A stretch of DNA of 64,000 nt from Mesorhizobium loti (lineage in GTDB: Bacteria; Pseudomonadota; Alphaproteobacteria; Rhizobiales; Rhizobiaceae), in the NCBI GenBank assembly GCA_002356515.1, contig AP017605.1, forward strand, positions 6,185,020 to 6,249,019, read 5' to 3'. This document shows positions 35,351-43,971 of the stretch, piece after piece (the stretch's first letter is position 1; each line of letters begins with the position of its first letter). The notes below the pieces were generated by a model. That model searched no databases. It worked only from the letters and a program-made list of their open reading frames with translations, and had not been told where the DNA came from. The position numbers and the translations under genes are program-made.

Positions 35351-35960
35351 ATGGGGATGAAGTCGGAGGATACGACTGCACGAGATCTGCTCGCCATCCA
35401 AGCACAAGGATAGTCGCTCAAGTGGATTTGCCGCGAGCTGCATGTGGCGCGCGGCACCGTCCGCAAGTTACTCAGGTCCGACGAAACATCGTTCTCCTAC
35501 GGACGAGAGCGGCAGGCCAAGCCAAAGATCGGTCTGAAGCAGGATCGGCGTGACGGGTTTTTCAATGGCGAGTGTGGCAAGGCGGCGCGCGATCAACCGA
35601 CACCCATCCCGCTTTACGACGAGCTTTGAGGCCTCGATTAGCAGGGTGGCTGTCACGCCGTCCCCCGCTCCGCGAAGGGCTGGGTGAAGGTGCAGGGGTC
35701 GGCGACGGCGGAAGCCGGTGTGCCCGGTTTTTCGCTCCGTTCGCGGCCTATCAGTTCGACTGGAGCCGCGAGATCGTCGTGATCAACGGCATGACGATGA
35801 AAGGCTCTATCCGGCTCCGCCATGGCAAATCCTTTCTCCTCTTGCGCGGCGCTCGCAGCCACGCACCTACGACAACATGAAGATGGCGTTGGAGACGGTG
35901 TTCGTAGGCAAGGACGGGGCAACACAATCGCCGCTTCCTGCGGACAGGGATCCAACACCA
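35351..35960 (+). pseudogene. IS21-family istA transposase remnant
   Basis: Broken text of an IstA transposase. KWICRELHVARGTVRKLLRS is the HTH, YGRERQAKPKIG follows, then in other frames AYQFDWSREIVVINGMTMK (the DDE-domain start) and TYDNMKMALETVFVGKDG. There is an in-frame TAG at about 35411 and at least two frameshifts; the C-terminal part and istB are missing. The remnant abuts the 3' end of the cupredoxin gene. Confidence 0.8.
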
Positions 35961-35985
35961 TGCGCTATCGTTGGGGCAATCATGG

Positions 35986-36348
35986 TCAGGACTTCGGCGC
36001 CTGGACGACGCTTCCGGTGACGACAATCGTGCCTGTCATATGCTGGTGGAAATTGCATCGATACGTGAATGTGCCGGCGGTTGTCACGACCGTGCGACCT
36101 GTGGCGCCATTGCCGAGTGTCGCTGTCGTCCACTTCCCACCCGCATCGGTCGCGGTGTGGGGCGCGAAATCCCGGTTGGTCCATTCGATCGTATCACCGA
36201 CATTCGCATCGACGCGTGCCGGTACGAATTGAAAGCCGTGAATATCGACCCGAATAGTCCTAGGTGCCGGCTGGGCGCTGGCGCCCGGGGTGTCAACCCC
36301 AAAAGCCAGCGCCAGCACGAGAAGGCCAGTCGGGATCTTCATTGTCAT
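35986..36348 (-). CDS. exported cupredoxin (plastocyanin/azurin-like)
   Basis: A 120-residue blue-copper protein. Signal peptide about residues 1-26 ending GASAQ; copper ligands H64 (FAPHTAT) and the C98-x2-H101-x2-M104 set in CNFHQHM. It would shuttle electrons in the periplasm. Start at 36348 (MTMKIPTGLL) with AAGGACAAGG upstream; a longer frame reaches into the DUF4142 gene. Same strand and 28 bp after that gene, so likely one operon. Confidence 0.92.
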   Translation of the reverse strand: MTMKIPTGLLVLALAFGVDTPGASAQPAPRTIRVDIHGFQFVPARVDANVGDTIEWTNRDFAPHTATDAGGKWTTATLGNGATGRTVVTTAGTFTYRCNFHQHMTGTIVVTGSVVQAPKS

Positions 36349-36376
36349 TGCCTTGTCCTTCTCGTGGCGTTCGGGA

Positions 36377-36901
36377 CTAGCGAAGCGCCGCGACCATGTG
36401 GCCGGCATGTTCTTCGTGGACACGGAAGGTCACGAGCGCCTGGGTCAGGAACTCCTTGACCTCGGCATTCTGGACAGCCGGGATCCACATGTCGCCTACG
36501 ATGCTGTTGACCTGCTTGTGGTAGGCCAATTCATTGCGGGCATATTCGCGGTCGAACGCTTGCCCACTCAGCCCTTGGAGCTTGGCATTTTCAGTGGCCG
36601 CCCCCTTGTTCAGCGCCTGGCTGAAGGCGTTGTCCTGGGCCGAGACGCCGAGCTTCTTGAGCAACGCGCCAGCGCCCTCGTTGACGGCCGTGTGGTCCTG
36701 GATCATCAACTGCGCGAAACGCTTCACCTCGGGATTGTGCGTCTTGCCGAGCGCGATTTTGGCATAGTTGATGTCGATAATGTCGGCGGTGTAGGCCGAA
36801 TGCGCGATCTGGAGGTCGTTCAGACCCGATTGGGCGTAGGCGGCGGTTGATCCGGCCAGCATCGCGCCAGCGGCGAGGAGAATTTTCTTGAAGTTCGTCA
36901 T
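36377..36901 (-). CDS. DUF4142 exported protein
   Basis: A 174-residue ferritin-like helical protein. Signal peptide at residues 1-23 (ending AYAQ), then the DUF4142 core KRFAQLMIQDHTAVNEGAGA and YHKQVNSIVGDM. AGGATAATGAC precedes the ATG. Such proteins are periplasmic and of unknown role; pairing with a cupredoxin suggests a redox or metal function (inference). Confidence 0.92.
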   Translation of the reverse strand: MTNFKKILLAAGAMLAGSTAAYAQSGLNDLQIAHSAYTADIIDINYAKIALGKTHNPEVKRFAQLMIQDHTAVNEGAGALLKKLGVSAQDNAFSQALNKGAATENAKLQGLSGQAFDREYARNELAYHKQVNSIVGDMWIPAVQNAEVKEFLTQALVTFRVHEEHAGHMVAALR

Positions 36902-37005
36902 GTCATTATCCTAACGTTTACTTGTTGATTGTGGGTCGGAGCGGTGCGTGCCTGTGCACGCTTGGCCGGCGGTCGTGTCGGAACCGCCAGCTCCTGCGGA
37001 AGGAA

Positions 37006-37362
37006 TCAAGCCTGCTGGTAATATTTTTCGGAAACGATCCGACCGTCCCGCCAGCCGCGCACGAGTACTTCGTTCCAGATGATCGGCTTGTCGTCGCCGC
37101 CGGTCATCTTGAACGTCCACTCGCTCATTGAGACATTGTCGCCGACGGACTGGGCGTGCAGCGTTGCGCTTTCAAAGCTCTTCAGGCTGGCGAAGAACCC
37201 TTCAAGGTGCGCACGCTGGTCCTTCTTGGATGAGCGACGCGAGCCATCGGGCTCGATGAAGACGCAATCTTCAGCGTAAAACTGGTCGATTGAATCGATG
37301 ATCTTGCCCTGCTTGGTGAGGACATTCGAGGCTGTTTCAGCCGCTTCGATTGAGGTGGTCAT
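37006..37362 (-). CDS. SnoaL-like / NTF2-family protein
   Basis: A 118-residue cone-fold protein: IDQFYAEDCVFIEPDGSRR and HLEGFFASLKSFESATLHAQ, then SEWTFKMTGGDDKPIIWNEV. This pattern matches polyketide-cyclase-like SnoaL proteins. AAGGAACCTTGAA precedes the start. It lies in the same direction as the CMD-like gene upstream, so they may share a transcript. Confidence 0.85.
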   Translation of the reverse strand: MTTSIEAAETASNVLTKQGKIIDSIDQFYAEDCVFIEPDGSRRSSKKDQRAHLEGFFASLKSFESATLHAQSVGDNVSMSEWTFKMTGGDDKPIIWNEVLVRGWRDGRIVSEKYYQQA

Positions 37363-37376
37363 TTCAAGGTTCCTTT

Positions 37377-37430
37377 GTGTTGCTGGTGACGTTTATGGGT
37401 GTTGCTGGTGACGTTTATGGGTGGTGCTGG
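37377..37430. repeat. 22-bp tandem repeat, about 2.4 copies
   Basis: The unit GTGTTGCTGGTGACGTTTATGG occurs at 37377-37398 and 37399-37420 without a mismatch, followed by ten bases that resemble the start of a third copy. It lies between the NTF2-like gene and the CMD gene. Perfect identity indicates recent slippage or a duplicated binding site. Confidence 0.8.
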
Positions 37431-37481
37431 GCCTTGGCGCACCGCATCGAAGAGCGTGTCGGTCAGGCCCGATCCGTTCGG

Positions 37482-38033
37482 CTATGCGGCCAACGCGAGT
37501 TGCGAATTCACCAGCGGGAAATCGATCTCGGTGCCCGCGATGTGGTTGAAGTAATTCGTAAAGATGTTGAGTGCGATGTTTGCGACGATTTCGACCACGG
37601 CTTCGTGACCGAACCCGGCGGTGCTGAGCGTTGCCAGTTGCGCATCGGTGGTGCGGCCCCGCAGACGGACGAACTCTCGGGCGAAATTCAGCAAGGCCGC
37701 CGTCTTGGGGTCGTATGATTTGCCGAGCAGGTTCGTAGCCATTTCATCAGGCGACAGGCCCGCACCCTTGCCCAGCGCCGTGTGCGCCGATGCGCAATAA
37801 TCACAGGCATTAGCGCCGGCGACCGCAAGTGAAAGCTGTTCGCGATGCGCGTTCGACAGGCTGCCGGCTGCAAGCGCCCCAGCAAAGCCGAGATAGCCAC
37901 CAAGCGCCGCCGATGACTGCGCCATGGTGGCGAGGCTGTTGGGGACGCCACCCATCTGCTTCTTGACTGCCTTCAGCAGGTCTTGAGTTTTGGCCGGAGC
38001 CGAGGTGGCGTCGATTTGCGGAATATTCTGCAT
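37482..38033 (-). CDS. carboxymuconolactone decarboxylase / AhpD-like protein
   Basis: A 183-residue CMD-fold protein with the AhpD-type redox pair C77-x2-C80 and H84 (ACDYCASAHTALG). Such proteins reduce peroxides or act as thiol-disulfide partners. AGGAGACTCAAA precedes the ATG at 38033; the frame continues upstream without protein-like sequence. Divergent from an AraC regulator. Confidence 0.92.
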   Translation of the reverse strand: MQNIPQIDATSAPAKTQDLLKAVKKQMGGVPNSLATMAQSSAALGGYLGFAGALAAGSLSNAHREQLSLAVAGANACDYCASAHTALGKGAGLSPDEMATNLLGKSYDPKTAALLNFAREFVRLRGRTTDAQLATLSTAGFGHEAVVEIVANIALNIFTNYFNHIAGTEIDFPLVNSQLALAA

Positions 38034-38216
38034 TTTGAGTCTCCTGAGCGGTCCGTGGTGAGGGGGAATGGAACCGTCCACAGTCAATTGGGCTCTCCAG
38101 GATGATAAGGCAATCATCTGGTATTTCTCTGGCACGTACTGCAAATAGTATGGGACGATCTGCATATTTTGGCGAATTTTCTGGTCACTCGTCTCTCCCA
38201 GGCCTATAGGTGCGCC

Positions 38217-39152
38217 ATGACCGATGTTCTCAGCGATGTGCTCGACACCGTGGCGCTTAAGGCCGCGATCTATTTTCGCACCGATTTTCATCCTGATTTC
38301 GGGATCGCAGTGCCGGCCTATGCCCGTGCCGCCCGGTTCCACCTGGTCGTGCAGGGTAATTGTTACGTAACTCTTGAAGACGGCAAGCAGATCAGGCTCC
38401 GGCCCGGCGATCTGGCGCTAGTGCCGGGCGGCGCCATGCATCTGCTGTCAAGCAGTGCGACGACGAGCGGAACTCCGCTCGCCGACGTGATGACGCAGAC
38501 GGGCTTCACCGGGGCGGGCCCATTTGTCATTGGAAGCGGTGTTGCGGCCGAATCCTGCCAGATGGTCTGTGGTCATTTTTCTTTTGGCGAGGGCGCGGAT
38601 CACCCCTTGCTCCGCTCCATTCCCGACCTGCTGCACATCACCGCCGCAGATCGAGCGACGCGACCGATGCTCGACGACGTGTTGCGGTTGATTGTGCGGC
38701 GGATGTTTGAAGACGAACCCGGCGCTGCAGCCAGTGTCAGTCGATTGTCCGAAGTGCTGTTCATAGAGGCAATGCGAGCCGGGATTGCCCAGGCACCAGA
38801 GCTCAGCCGGTTGATGTCGGCCGTCAACGATGCGCAGATCGGCAAATCGCTTGGCCTCATCCACGGCGATGTTGCTCGCGCCTGGACCGTCGAGAGTCTG
38901 GCCGCCGCTGTCGGCATGTCGCGCAGCCGATTTGCCGAGCGGTTCCGCGAGCTCGTCGGCAGCGGGCCAATGGCCTATATCGTCGATTGGCGACTGCAAA
39001 GGGCGCTCAACCTTTTGGCCCAGAGCAATGTGCCAATCAAGACCGTCGCCCACCAGATCGGTTACCGATCGGCAGCAGCATTTACCCGGGCATTCTCCGA
39101 TCGCTTCGGTTGTTCACCCAAGGGGAGGCGAATGGGAACTCAGACAGCCTAA
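38217..39152 (+). CDS. AraC-family regulator with cupin domain
   Basis: A 311-residue protein. Residues about 10-180 form a Cupin_6 sensor (RLRPGDLALVPGGAMHLL), and the C-terminal 100 hold two AraC helices (WTVESLAAAVGMSRSRFAERF, then PIKTVAHQIGYRSAAAFTRAF). Divergent from the AhpD-like gene, its probable target. Start ATG 38217 chosen because family sequence begins at MTDVLSDVLDTV. It ends close to a decayed peroxiredoxin. Confidence 0.92.
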   Translation: MTDVLSDVLDTVALKAAIYFRTDFHPDFGIAVPAYARAARFHLVVQGNCYVTLEDGKQIRLRPGDLALVPGGAMHLLSSSATTSGTPLADVMTQTGFTGAGPFVIGSGVAAESCQMVCGHFSFGEGADHPLLRSIPDLLHITAADRATRPMLDDVLRLIVRRMFEDEPGAAASVSRLSEVLFIEAMRAGIAQAPELSRLMSAVNDAQIGKSLGLIHGDVARAWTVESLAAAVGMSRSRFAERFRELVGSGPMAYIVDWRLQRALNLLAQSNVPIKTVAHQIGYRSAAAFTRAFSDRFGCSPKGRRMGTQTA

Positions 39153-39171
39153 GTGGTCAGCCCGCTACGCA

Positions 39172-39401
39172 GGCTTGGCCCTGGATTTGAGATAAGCGAT
39201 TACGCCGATGACGTCCTCGGCGACTAGCCTCCAAGCGGACGGCTGGAATAAGCCGCGTTCGGTATACTGCCGTCGGGGGTAAGCTGGAAGCCGGTCGCCT
39301 GAATGCAGCGCGGTGACTTGTTGGTATGGGCGCAGGTTACCGCCGCCACCTGGTCAGCGTTCGGCTCTATGTCCCATGGGAAAGCTCAGTTTATGCTTTT
39401 C
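39172..39401 (-). pseudogene. decayed peroxiredoxin 3' fragment
   Basis: Read on the minus strand, successive frames give KLSFPMGHRAE, ADQVAAVT-AHTNKSPRCIQATGFQL, AAYSSRPLGG and VAEDVIGVIAYLKSRA. This is the same order as the second copy at 41928-42155 (KLSFPVGHTADADQVAAIT ... VAEDVIGMVTYLKSKA). At least two frameshifts are present and only the C-terminal third survives. Its start overlaps the end of the HxlR gene. Confidence 0.8.
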
Positions 39402-39810
39402 GGTCAGCCAAGCGCGTCACGGACGGAGCGACCCTCTCAGCCGGCCGACCGACGATACATTCCGCAGTGGGACCGAGATCGTTAAGTTCGACCGCGTGCC
39501 GGCGTCCCCACTCGCACAGCGAGATAATGACAGGCTCGAGGCTGAGGCCAAGTTCCGTCGCAGTGTAATCGACCCGCGGCGGCACCTGCCGAAAGATCTC
39601 GCGATTGACTAGGCCATGCTCTTCCATCTCGCGCAACTGTTGGATGAGGACCTTCTGACTGGCATTGGGCGCAAGCCGCTTCAGATCGGAGAGCCGCTTA
39701 GGCCCGTCGAACAGGTGATAGAGGATCACGGCCTTCCAACGCCCGCCAATTACCTTGAGCGCGCGTTCGGCAGGCAGCTCCGGTAAGCGCTTCATCTGAG
39801 GATGCACCAT
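39391..39810 (-). CDS. HxlR-family transcriptional regulator
   Basis: A 139-residue winged-helix regulator: ALKVIGGRWKAVILYHLFDGPKRLSDLKR and the wing VPPRVDYTATELGLSLEPVI. CAGAGGTGACT precedes the ATG at 39810. The last codons (DRKA, TAA at 39391-39393) come from the adjoining peroxiredoxin remnant, so the original C-terminus was probably replaced. Divergent from the quinone reductase gene at 39914, its likely target. Confidence 0.9.
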   Translation of the reverse strand: MVHPQMKRLPELPAERALKVIGGRWKAVILYHLFDGPKRLSDLKRLAPNASQKVLIQQLREMEEHGLVNREIFRQVPPRVDYTATELGLSLEPVIISLCEWGRRHAVELNDLGPTAECIVGRPAERVAPSVTRLADRKA

Positions 39811-39913
39811 AGTCACCTCTGGGTCAGTATGGAACAAATTGGTCTGTAGTTACTGCAGGCACCGTACCACCATATCTGTCGCAGTGCCACTTCAAACCTG
39901 CGAGGTCATTACA

Positions 39914-40903
39914 ATGAGACAAATTCAATTCAGCCGCTTTGGCGGACCGGAGGTCTTGGAGGTCGTCGAGAAGCAAACGCCAACCCCCGGCGGCGGGGAA
40001 GTGCTCGTCCGTGTCCGCGCAGTTGGCGTCAATTTCGCCGAGACGCTGATGCGGCAGGACCGTTATGCGGTGACACCTGATCTGCCCGCGATTCCTGGTA
40101 CGGAGGTGGCCGGCACGATTGAGCGCTTGGGCGAGGGTGTTGTCGGCCTGGCGGTGGGAGCACGTGTCGCGGTCCCGCTCTTTGCGACTGGCGCGTCAGT
40201 TGGTGGCTATACCGATCATGTGGTTGTGGAGGCAGGTCTCGTCGTGCCCCTGCCTGAAACGCTGTCTTTCGAGACAGCGGTCGCGCTGATGATCCAAGGG
40301 CTGACCGCGCTCTACCTATCGAGGCAGATTTCGCCAAAAGGCAAGACCATCCTCATCAGCGCGGCCGCAGGCGGAGTTGGCTCACTACTCGTTCAACTTG
40401 CTAAGCGCGCTGGCGCGAAGACTATTATCGCTACAGCCAGCTCTGCCAAGAAGCTCGACTTTGTCCGCACGCTCGGTGCCGATGTGGGTGTCGACTATAC
40501 GAAACCAAGTTGGGTCGATGCGGTACGCGCGGCAAGCAGGGGGGCCGGGCCCGACATTATCTATGAATCCGCCGGTGGCCACGTCACAAAGGGCTGTCTT
40601 GATGCGCTGGCACTCGGCGGTGAACTCGTCATCTATGGTGCCCTCAACATTCAGGGCTTCGAGTTTGGCGTGCCGGAATTGATTGGTATCATCTTCAAGA
40701 ACCAATCGTTGACGGGCTTCGCCTTGGCTAGCCTCCTCACCCCAGTGGGTCTGAAGGACTGCCTTGCGGAGCTTTTTGACCTTGCCGTGCGCGGCGAACT
40801 CCAAGTGACGATCGGCGCAACCTATCCACTCGTGCGCGCCAGCGACGCACACTTTGCGCTGGAAGGGCGAGGGACAATGGGCAAGGTTGTGCTGGTGCCG
40901 TAG
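39914..40903 (+). CDS. zinc-type alcohol dehydrogenase / NADPH quinone oxidoreductase
   Basis: A 329-residue medium-chain dehydrogenase: the GroES-like half has VRVRAVGVNFAETLMR and PGTEVAGTIE, the Rossmann half has ISAAAGGVGSLLVQLAKRAGA. Zinc-ligand cysteines are absent, so it is of the quinone-reductase (QOR) type that reduces quinones or enals with NADPH. The HxlR gene diverges from it 103 bp upstream. Confidence 0.9.
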   Translation: MRQIQFSRFGGPEVLEVVEKQTPTPGGGEVLVRVRAVGVNFAETLMRQDRYAVTPDLPAIPGTEVAGTIERLGEGVVGLAVGARVAVPLFATGASVGGYTDHVVVEAGLVVPLPETLSFETAVALMIQGLTALYLSRQISPKGKTILISAAAGGVGSLLVQLAKRAGAKTIIATASSAKKLDFVRTLGADVGVDYTKPSWVDAVRAASRGAGPDIIYESAGGHVTKGCLDALALGGELVIYGALNIQGFEFGVPELIGIIFKNQSLTGFALASLLTPVGLKDCLAELFDLAVRGELQVTIGATYPLVRASDAHFALEGRGTMGKVVLVP

Positions 40904-40985
40904 GCTCGGTCGAGAAGAGGCGCGTCGATCAATAGTTTAGCGCGCCGATCGGCGTCAGGACCGGCGCCGATTAACACTCGGGCTC

Positions 40986-41612
40986 CTACCGCGTGGGCAT
41001 GTGCCTGGCCACGTGGTCGATTGCCATGTCGAGGGCGATTTCCAGGGGGCGACTTGAATGGGTTGTCTTGGCCAGAAGGAGCCCGCCCTCGACCGCGCTG
41101 AGGAGCGCGAGAGCTAGGTCGTGCGGATCGGCCGAGGCACTAAGTTTGCCCCGCTCCTGCATCCTGGCGAGCCCATTTTCGATGCGGTCGCGCCAGGTCG
41201 AAAAACTGTCGGCAAGGCGCTTTCGCGCCGGCTCCGAACCGTTGGCGAGTTCACTTGCGAGCGATCCCAATGGACATCCTCTGCACTGAGCGGCCTTGTT
41301 GAGCCGAACGAAGGCGTCGCGCCAAGCCTTGAGGGCAGGCAGCGAATCCAGTGCCTCCAGATGAGACCGCTGCGCGTCGAGAACGCGCTCGGTTTGCCTG
41401 GCGATAACCTCAAGCACCAGCGCGTCCTTGTCCGCGAAGTAGTGGTAGAGTTGAGATTTACTCACACCGCTCACGGCCATCACCTCGTCGAGGCTCGTCC
41501 GGTCCACACCGCGCTCATAAATCAGGTCAGCCGCGGCGTTGACGATGCGCGACCGCGTCGCCGCTCCGCGTGCGGTCAGAGAACGGGGTTCGGATTCCTG
41601 ATTTGCCGACAT
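40986..41612 (-). CDS. TetR-family repressor
   Basis: A 208-residue regulator: HTH at about residues 20-65 (ATRSRIVNAAADLIYERGVDRTS, VSGVSKSQLYHYFADKDALV), then a helical ligand domain with AAQCRGCPLGSLASELAN, typical of the TetR_C_6 (LmrA/YxaF-like) group. Two operator-like palindromes lie directly upstream, toward a broken peroxiredoxin gene, the likely former target. Confidence 0.92.
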   Translation of the reverse strand: MSANQESEPRSLTARGAATRSRIVNAAADLIYERGVDRTSLDEVMAVSGVSKSQLYHYFADKDALVLEVIARQTERVLDAQRSHLEALDSLPALKAWRDAFVRLNKAAQCRGCPLGSLASELANGSEPARKRLADSFSTWRDRIENGLARMQERGKLSASADPHDLALALLSAVEGGLLLAKTTHSSRPLEIALDMAIDHVARHMPTR

Positions 41613-41631
41613 GCAGGCATGTTATATCGAT

Positions 41632-41681
41632 TGGACTTGACAGTCCAGTCGTAGCGTGCGCACATTGGACCGTATAGTCCA
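41632..41681. promoter_or_regulatory. two TetR operator palindromes
   Basis: TGGACTTGACAGTCCA at 41632-41647 (perfect 6-bp arms) and TGGACCGTATAGTCCA at 41666-41681 (one mismatch), 34 bp apart. Both have the form TGGAC-N6-GTCCA. They lie between the divergent tetR-type and peroxiredoxin genes, the second only 17 bp before the peroxiredoxin start. Confidence 0.8.
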
Positions 41682-41697
41682 GTTCATGGAGTCCGTA

Positions 41698-42155
41698 ATG
41701 ACGCGCTTGCAAAACGGCCAGGCCTTTCCGACCCTCGATGTCCCCGCGGTTGGCGGCGGCACGATATACATCCTTATGGCGTCGTCCTGATCTATCGGGG
41801 TGGATGGTGCCCTTATTGCCAAGCCCAGCTCGCGGGGTTCCAGCGCGCCAGCGCAAAGCTCGCGGATGCGGGCATCAAAGTCGTCGCGCTGTCCGTCGAC
41901 GATGAAGCCTCCACGGTCGGCACGATCGAGAAGCACAAGCTGAGCTTCCCCGTGGGGCATACCGCCGATGCGGACCAGGTGGCGGCCATCACAGGCGCCT
42001 ACACCAATGAAACTCCGCATCATCTTCAGGCCACAGGGTTCCTATTGGATCCCAGCGGGAGGATCCTGAACGCCGTCTATTCGAGCGGCCCGATCGGCAG
42101 AATGGTCGCCGAGGACGTCATCGGCATGGTCACCTACCTAAAATCGAAGGCTTAA
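41698..42155 (+). pseudogene. peroxiredoxin-like gene broken near its N-terminus
   Basis: The frame begins MTRLQNGQAFPTLDVPAVGGG and stops at TGA 41788-41790. In the next frame the rest is intact: GVVLIYRGGWCPYCQAQLAG with the peroxidatic cysteine motif, through ATGFLLDPSGR, to YLKSKA and TAA at 42155. Compared with the family, about ten codons and the frame are lost between TIYI and YGVV, so a small deletion is likely. The first frame is too short to be functional. Confidence 0.8.
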
Positions 42156-42554
42156 GCATGATAGGTGCCGAACCTTGCTAGCGGATGTACCAATCTCTCG
42201 GCCGAGATCATTCCCCATCGAGTTGATGGCCTCCGCAATCTCGTCCATTTGCGTGCCAGTGTCGGCGGCAAGCAGGAAATCGCAACCTGCGTTGAGCGCA
42301 TCTATTGCTACCGCAGCAACGCTGTCGCCACGCATAGTGGCCATAGAGTCCAGATCGTCGGCCATGAAGACGCCACCGAATCCAAGGGTCTCTTTCAACA
42401 TCCCCACCACCGCCCCTGGACCGTAGGGCAGCTTTAGGACGAAGGTGGCTCGAGGACTACCCAAGAGCGGAATCCCGCACCGGAGCCCCCTCTGGGACCG
42501 CTCGGTCCCACGAGCCGCCTTCCATGGGCGATGATCGGTAGGTCGCCTTGGCAT
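42138..42554 (-). pseudogene. glycoside hydrolase family 3 (NagZ-like) fragment
   Basis: The segment ETLGFGGVFMADDLDSMATM followed by IDALNAGCDFLLAAD matches the catalytic-aspartate region of GH3 beta-N-acetylhexosaminidases. The remaining residues at both ends are not family-like, and about 250 N-terminal residues are missing. It is an internal fragment lying tail-to-tail with the peroxiredoxin pseudogene. Confidence 0.6.
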
Positions 42555-42597
42555 AAATTCCCGCTCATACTATGGCGTCACCCTAATATGGCGCCGG

Positions 42598-43170
42598 TCA
42601 AAGCTGACCTCTGTTCAACAGGGATCGAGCCGCAAACCCAGCCGAGGTCGCATACTTGGCGTCGCGATGGATCAAGATCTGACTGACCGCGCCGTCGATC
42701 AACACCATGAGCGCGCGAGCGATGGTCTCGGCATCGGAATGGCCCTCTTCATTCACCATTTCCGATAGCCATTGTTCGCAGCGCGCCTTGTGGGTTCGCG
42801 CGGCCATGAGCGCCGGATGGCCATGCATGTTGGCCAACTCGGCGGCCGCGCGCAGGAAGCCACAGCCATTCCATCGCGGCCCTTGACTTGAGCTTGCCAA
42901 CTTTGAAAAAAACCGTGTCATCCGCTCGGCGACACTCCCCTCGCTGCCTGCCCACGCCTTAAAACGATCAACGGTCGGCCGATCGCGGGCATCGAGATAA
43001 CATCCGATCAGATCGTCCTTCGATTTGAAATGGTAATAGAAGGTCTTCTTCGTGACTCCGGCCTTCTCGGCGATCGCATCGACACTCACGGCGTGTAGGC
43101 CCCGGCTATAGAAAAGCTCGTCAGCGGCAGCAACGATTTGATTTCTTGTGAGTAGGCCATCCCTCGGCAT
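42598..43170 (-). CDS. TetR-family regulator
   Basis: A 190-residue regulator: LLTRNQIVAAADELFYSRG, then IAEKAGVTKKTFYYHFKSKDDLI, a standard TetR HTH; the C-terminal half has the WNGCGFLRAAAELAN segment seen in AcrR-like regulators. ATG 43170 is chosen for GAGGTG seven bases upstream; in-frame ATGs at 43212 and beyond also exist. Divergent from the tautomerase-RidA pair. Confidence 0.9.
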   Translation of the reverse strand: MPRDGLLTRNQIVAAADELFYSRGLHAVSVDAIAEKAGVTKKTFYYHFKSKDDLIGCYLDARDRPTVDRFKAWAGSEGSVAERMTRFFSKLASSSQGPRWNGCGFLRAAAELANMHGHPALMAARTHKARCEQWLSEMVNEEGHSDAETIARALMVLIDGAVSQILIHRDAKYATSAGFAARSLLNRGQL

Positions 43171-43343
43171 ATTCGGCACCTCAAGAGCGGGTTCGCTGGC
43201 GCGGACCATCATTCGTGATCGTATCCGAATGCGCCGGAACCGCAATTTGAAACTACACTCACCAGTGAATTTACGTCCCACGACATCGGCGTAGATTGTT
43301 GATCAGCCGCCTTTGGTCTTGGGAACGAAACGGAGTGCGTGAG

Positions 43344-43742
43344 ATGCCGCATGTTATTGTCACCGTGATTGGGAACGCACCGACGCAAGAGCAGAAATCC
43401 ACCCTGTTCTCGAAGATCAGCAACCTCTTGGTCACCGTTCTCGGGCCAGCCCGTAAATCAACCCTCGTATCGGTGCGAACCGAACCTGCCAAGAACTGGT
43501 CCGTCGGCGGGGACGAAGCCGAAGACGCGGGTCTAGTCGGTGTCGAGGCGGTAATCCGTACAGTCGCCGGGAGTTCAGTCGAAAACAGAGCACGGATGAT
43601 CGGCGAAACGACGACCGTGCTGCGGGAGGTTTTGGGGACTCCGATCCTGCCGCTTTTTGTCGTCATGGAGGAAATCGCCCCCGAATCCTGGGGCTATGAC
43701 GGCAACACGATCGCCCAAATTCGGGCGGACAGGAACAAATGA
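43344..43742 (+). CDS. 4-oxalocrotonate tautomerase-family protein
   Basis: A 132-residue tautomerase-superfamily protein starting MPHVIVTVIGNAPTQEQK, with the catalytic Pro exposed after removal of Met. It is about twice the length of 4-OT monomers, as in fused-dimer members. Divergent from a TetR gene, and followed by RidA. Likely role: isomerising an enol or keto intermediate; substrate not known. Confidence 0.85.
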   Translation: MPHVIVTVIGNAPTQEQKSTLFSKISNLLVTVLGPARKSTLVSVRTEPAKNWSVGGDEAEDAGLVGVEAVIRTVAGSSVENRARMIGETTTVLREVLGTPILPLFVVMEEIAPESWGYDGNTIAQIRADRNK

Positions 43743-43971
43743 CGCCGGAGGTGCGGCGGCGTACCGGAACGCCAGCTCATTACCTTCGAAGCGGCCTCAA
43801 ATACATTCGGTCAACGACGACGTGGTGATGGCGATTGGCAGCAGAATGTTTGCTTTTCGAATGAGAATGGGCGGAGCGCGGATCCGGGAGATTCATTAAG
43901 AATGATCGCTGGAAGCGGCCGCTTCGATGATCGCAAACCGAAGATTTTAACCTTGGCAGGAGATCAATGAC

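Noticed and set aside
38034..38342. N-terminal extension of the AhpD-like protein
   Set aside because: The extension would cross the promoter and start of the divergent AraC gene; ATG 38033 has a clear AGGAG.
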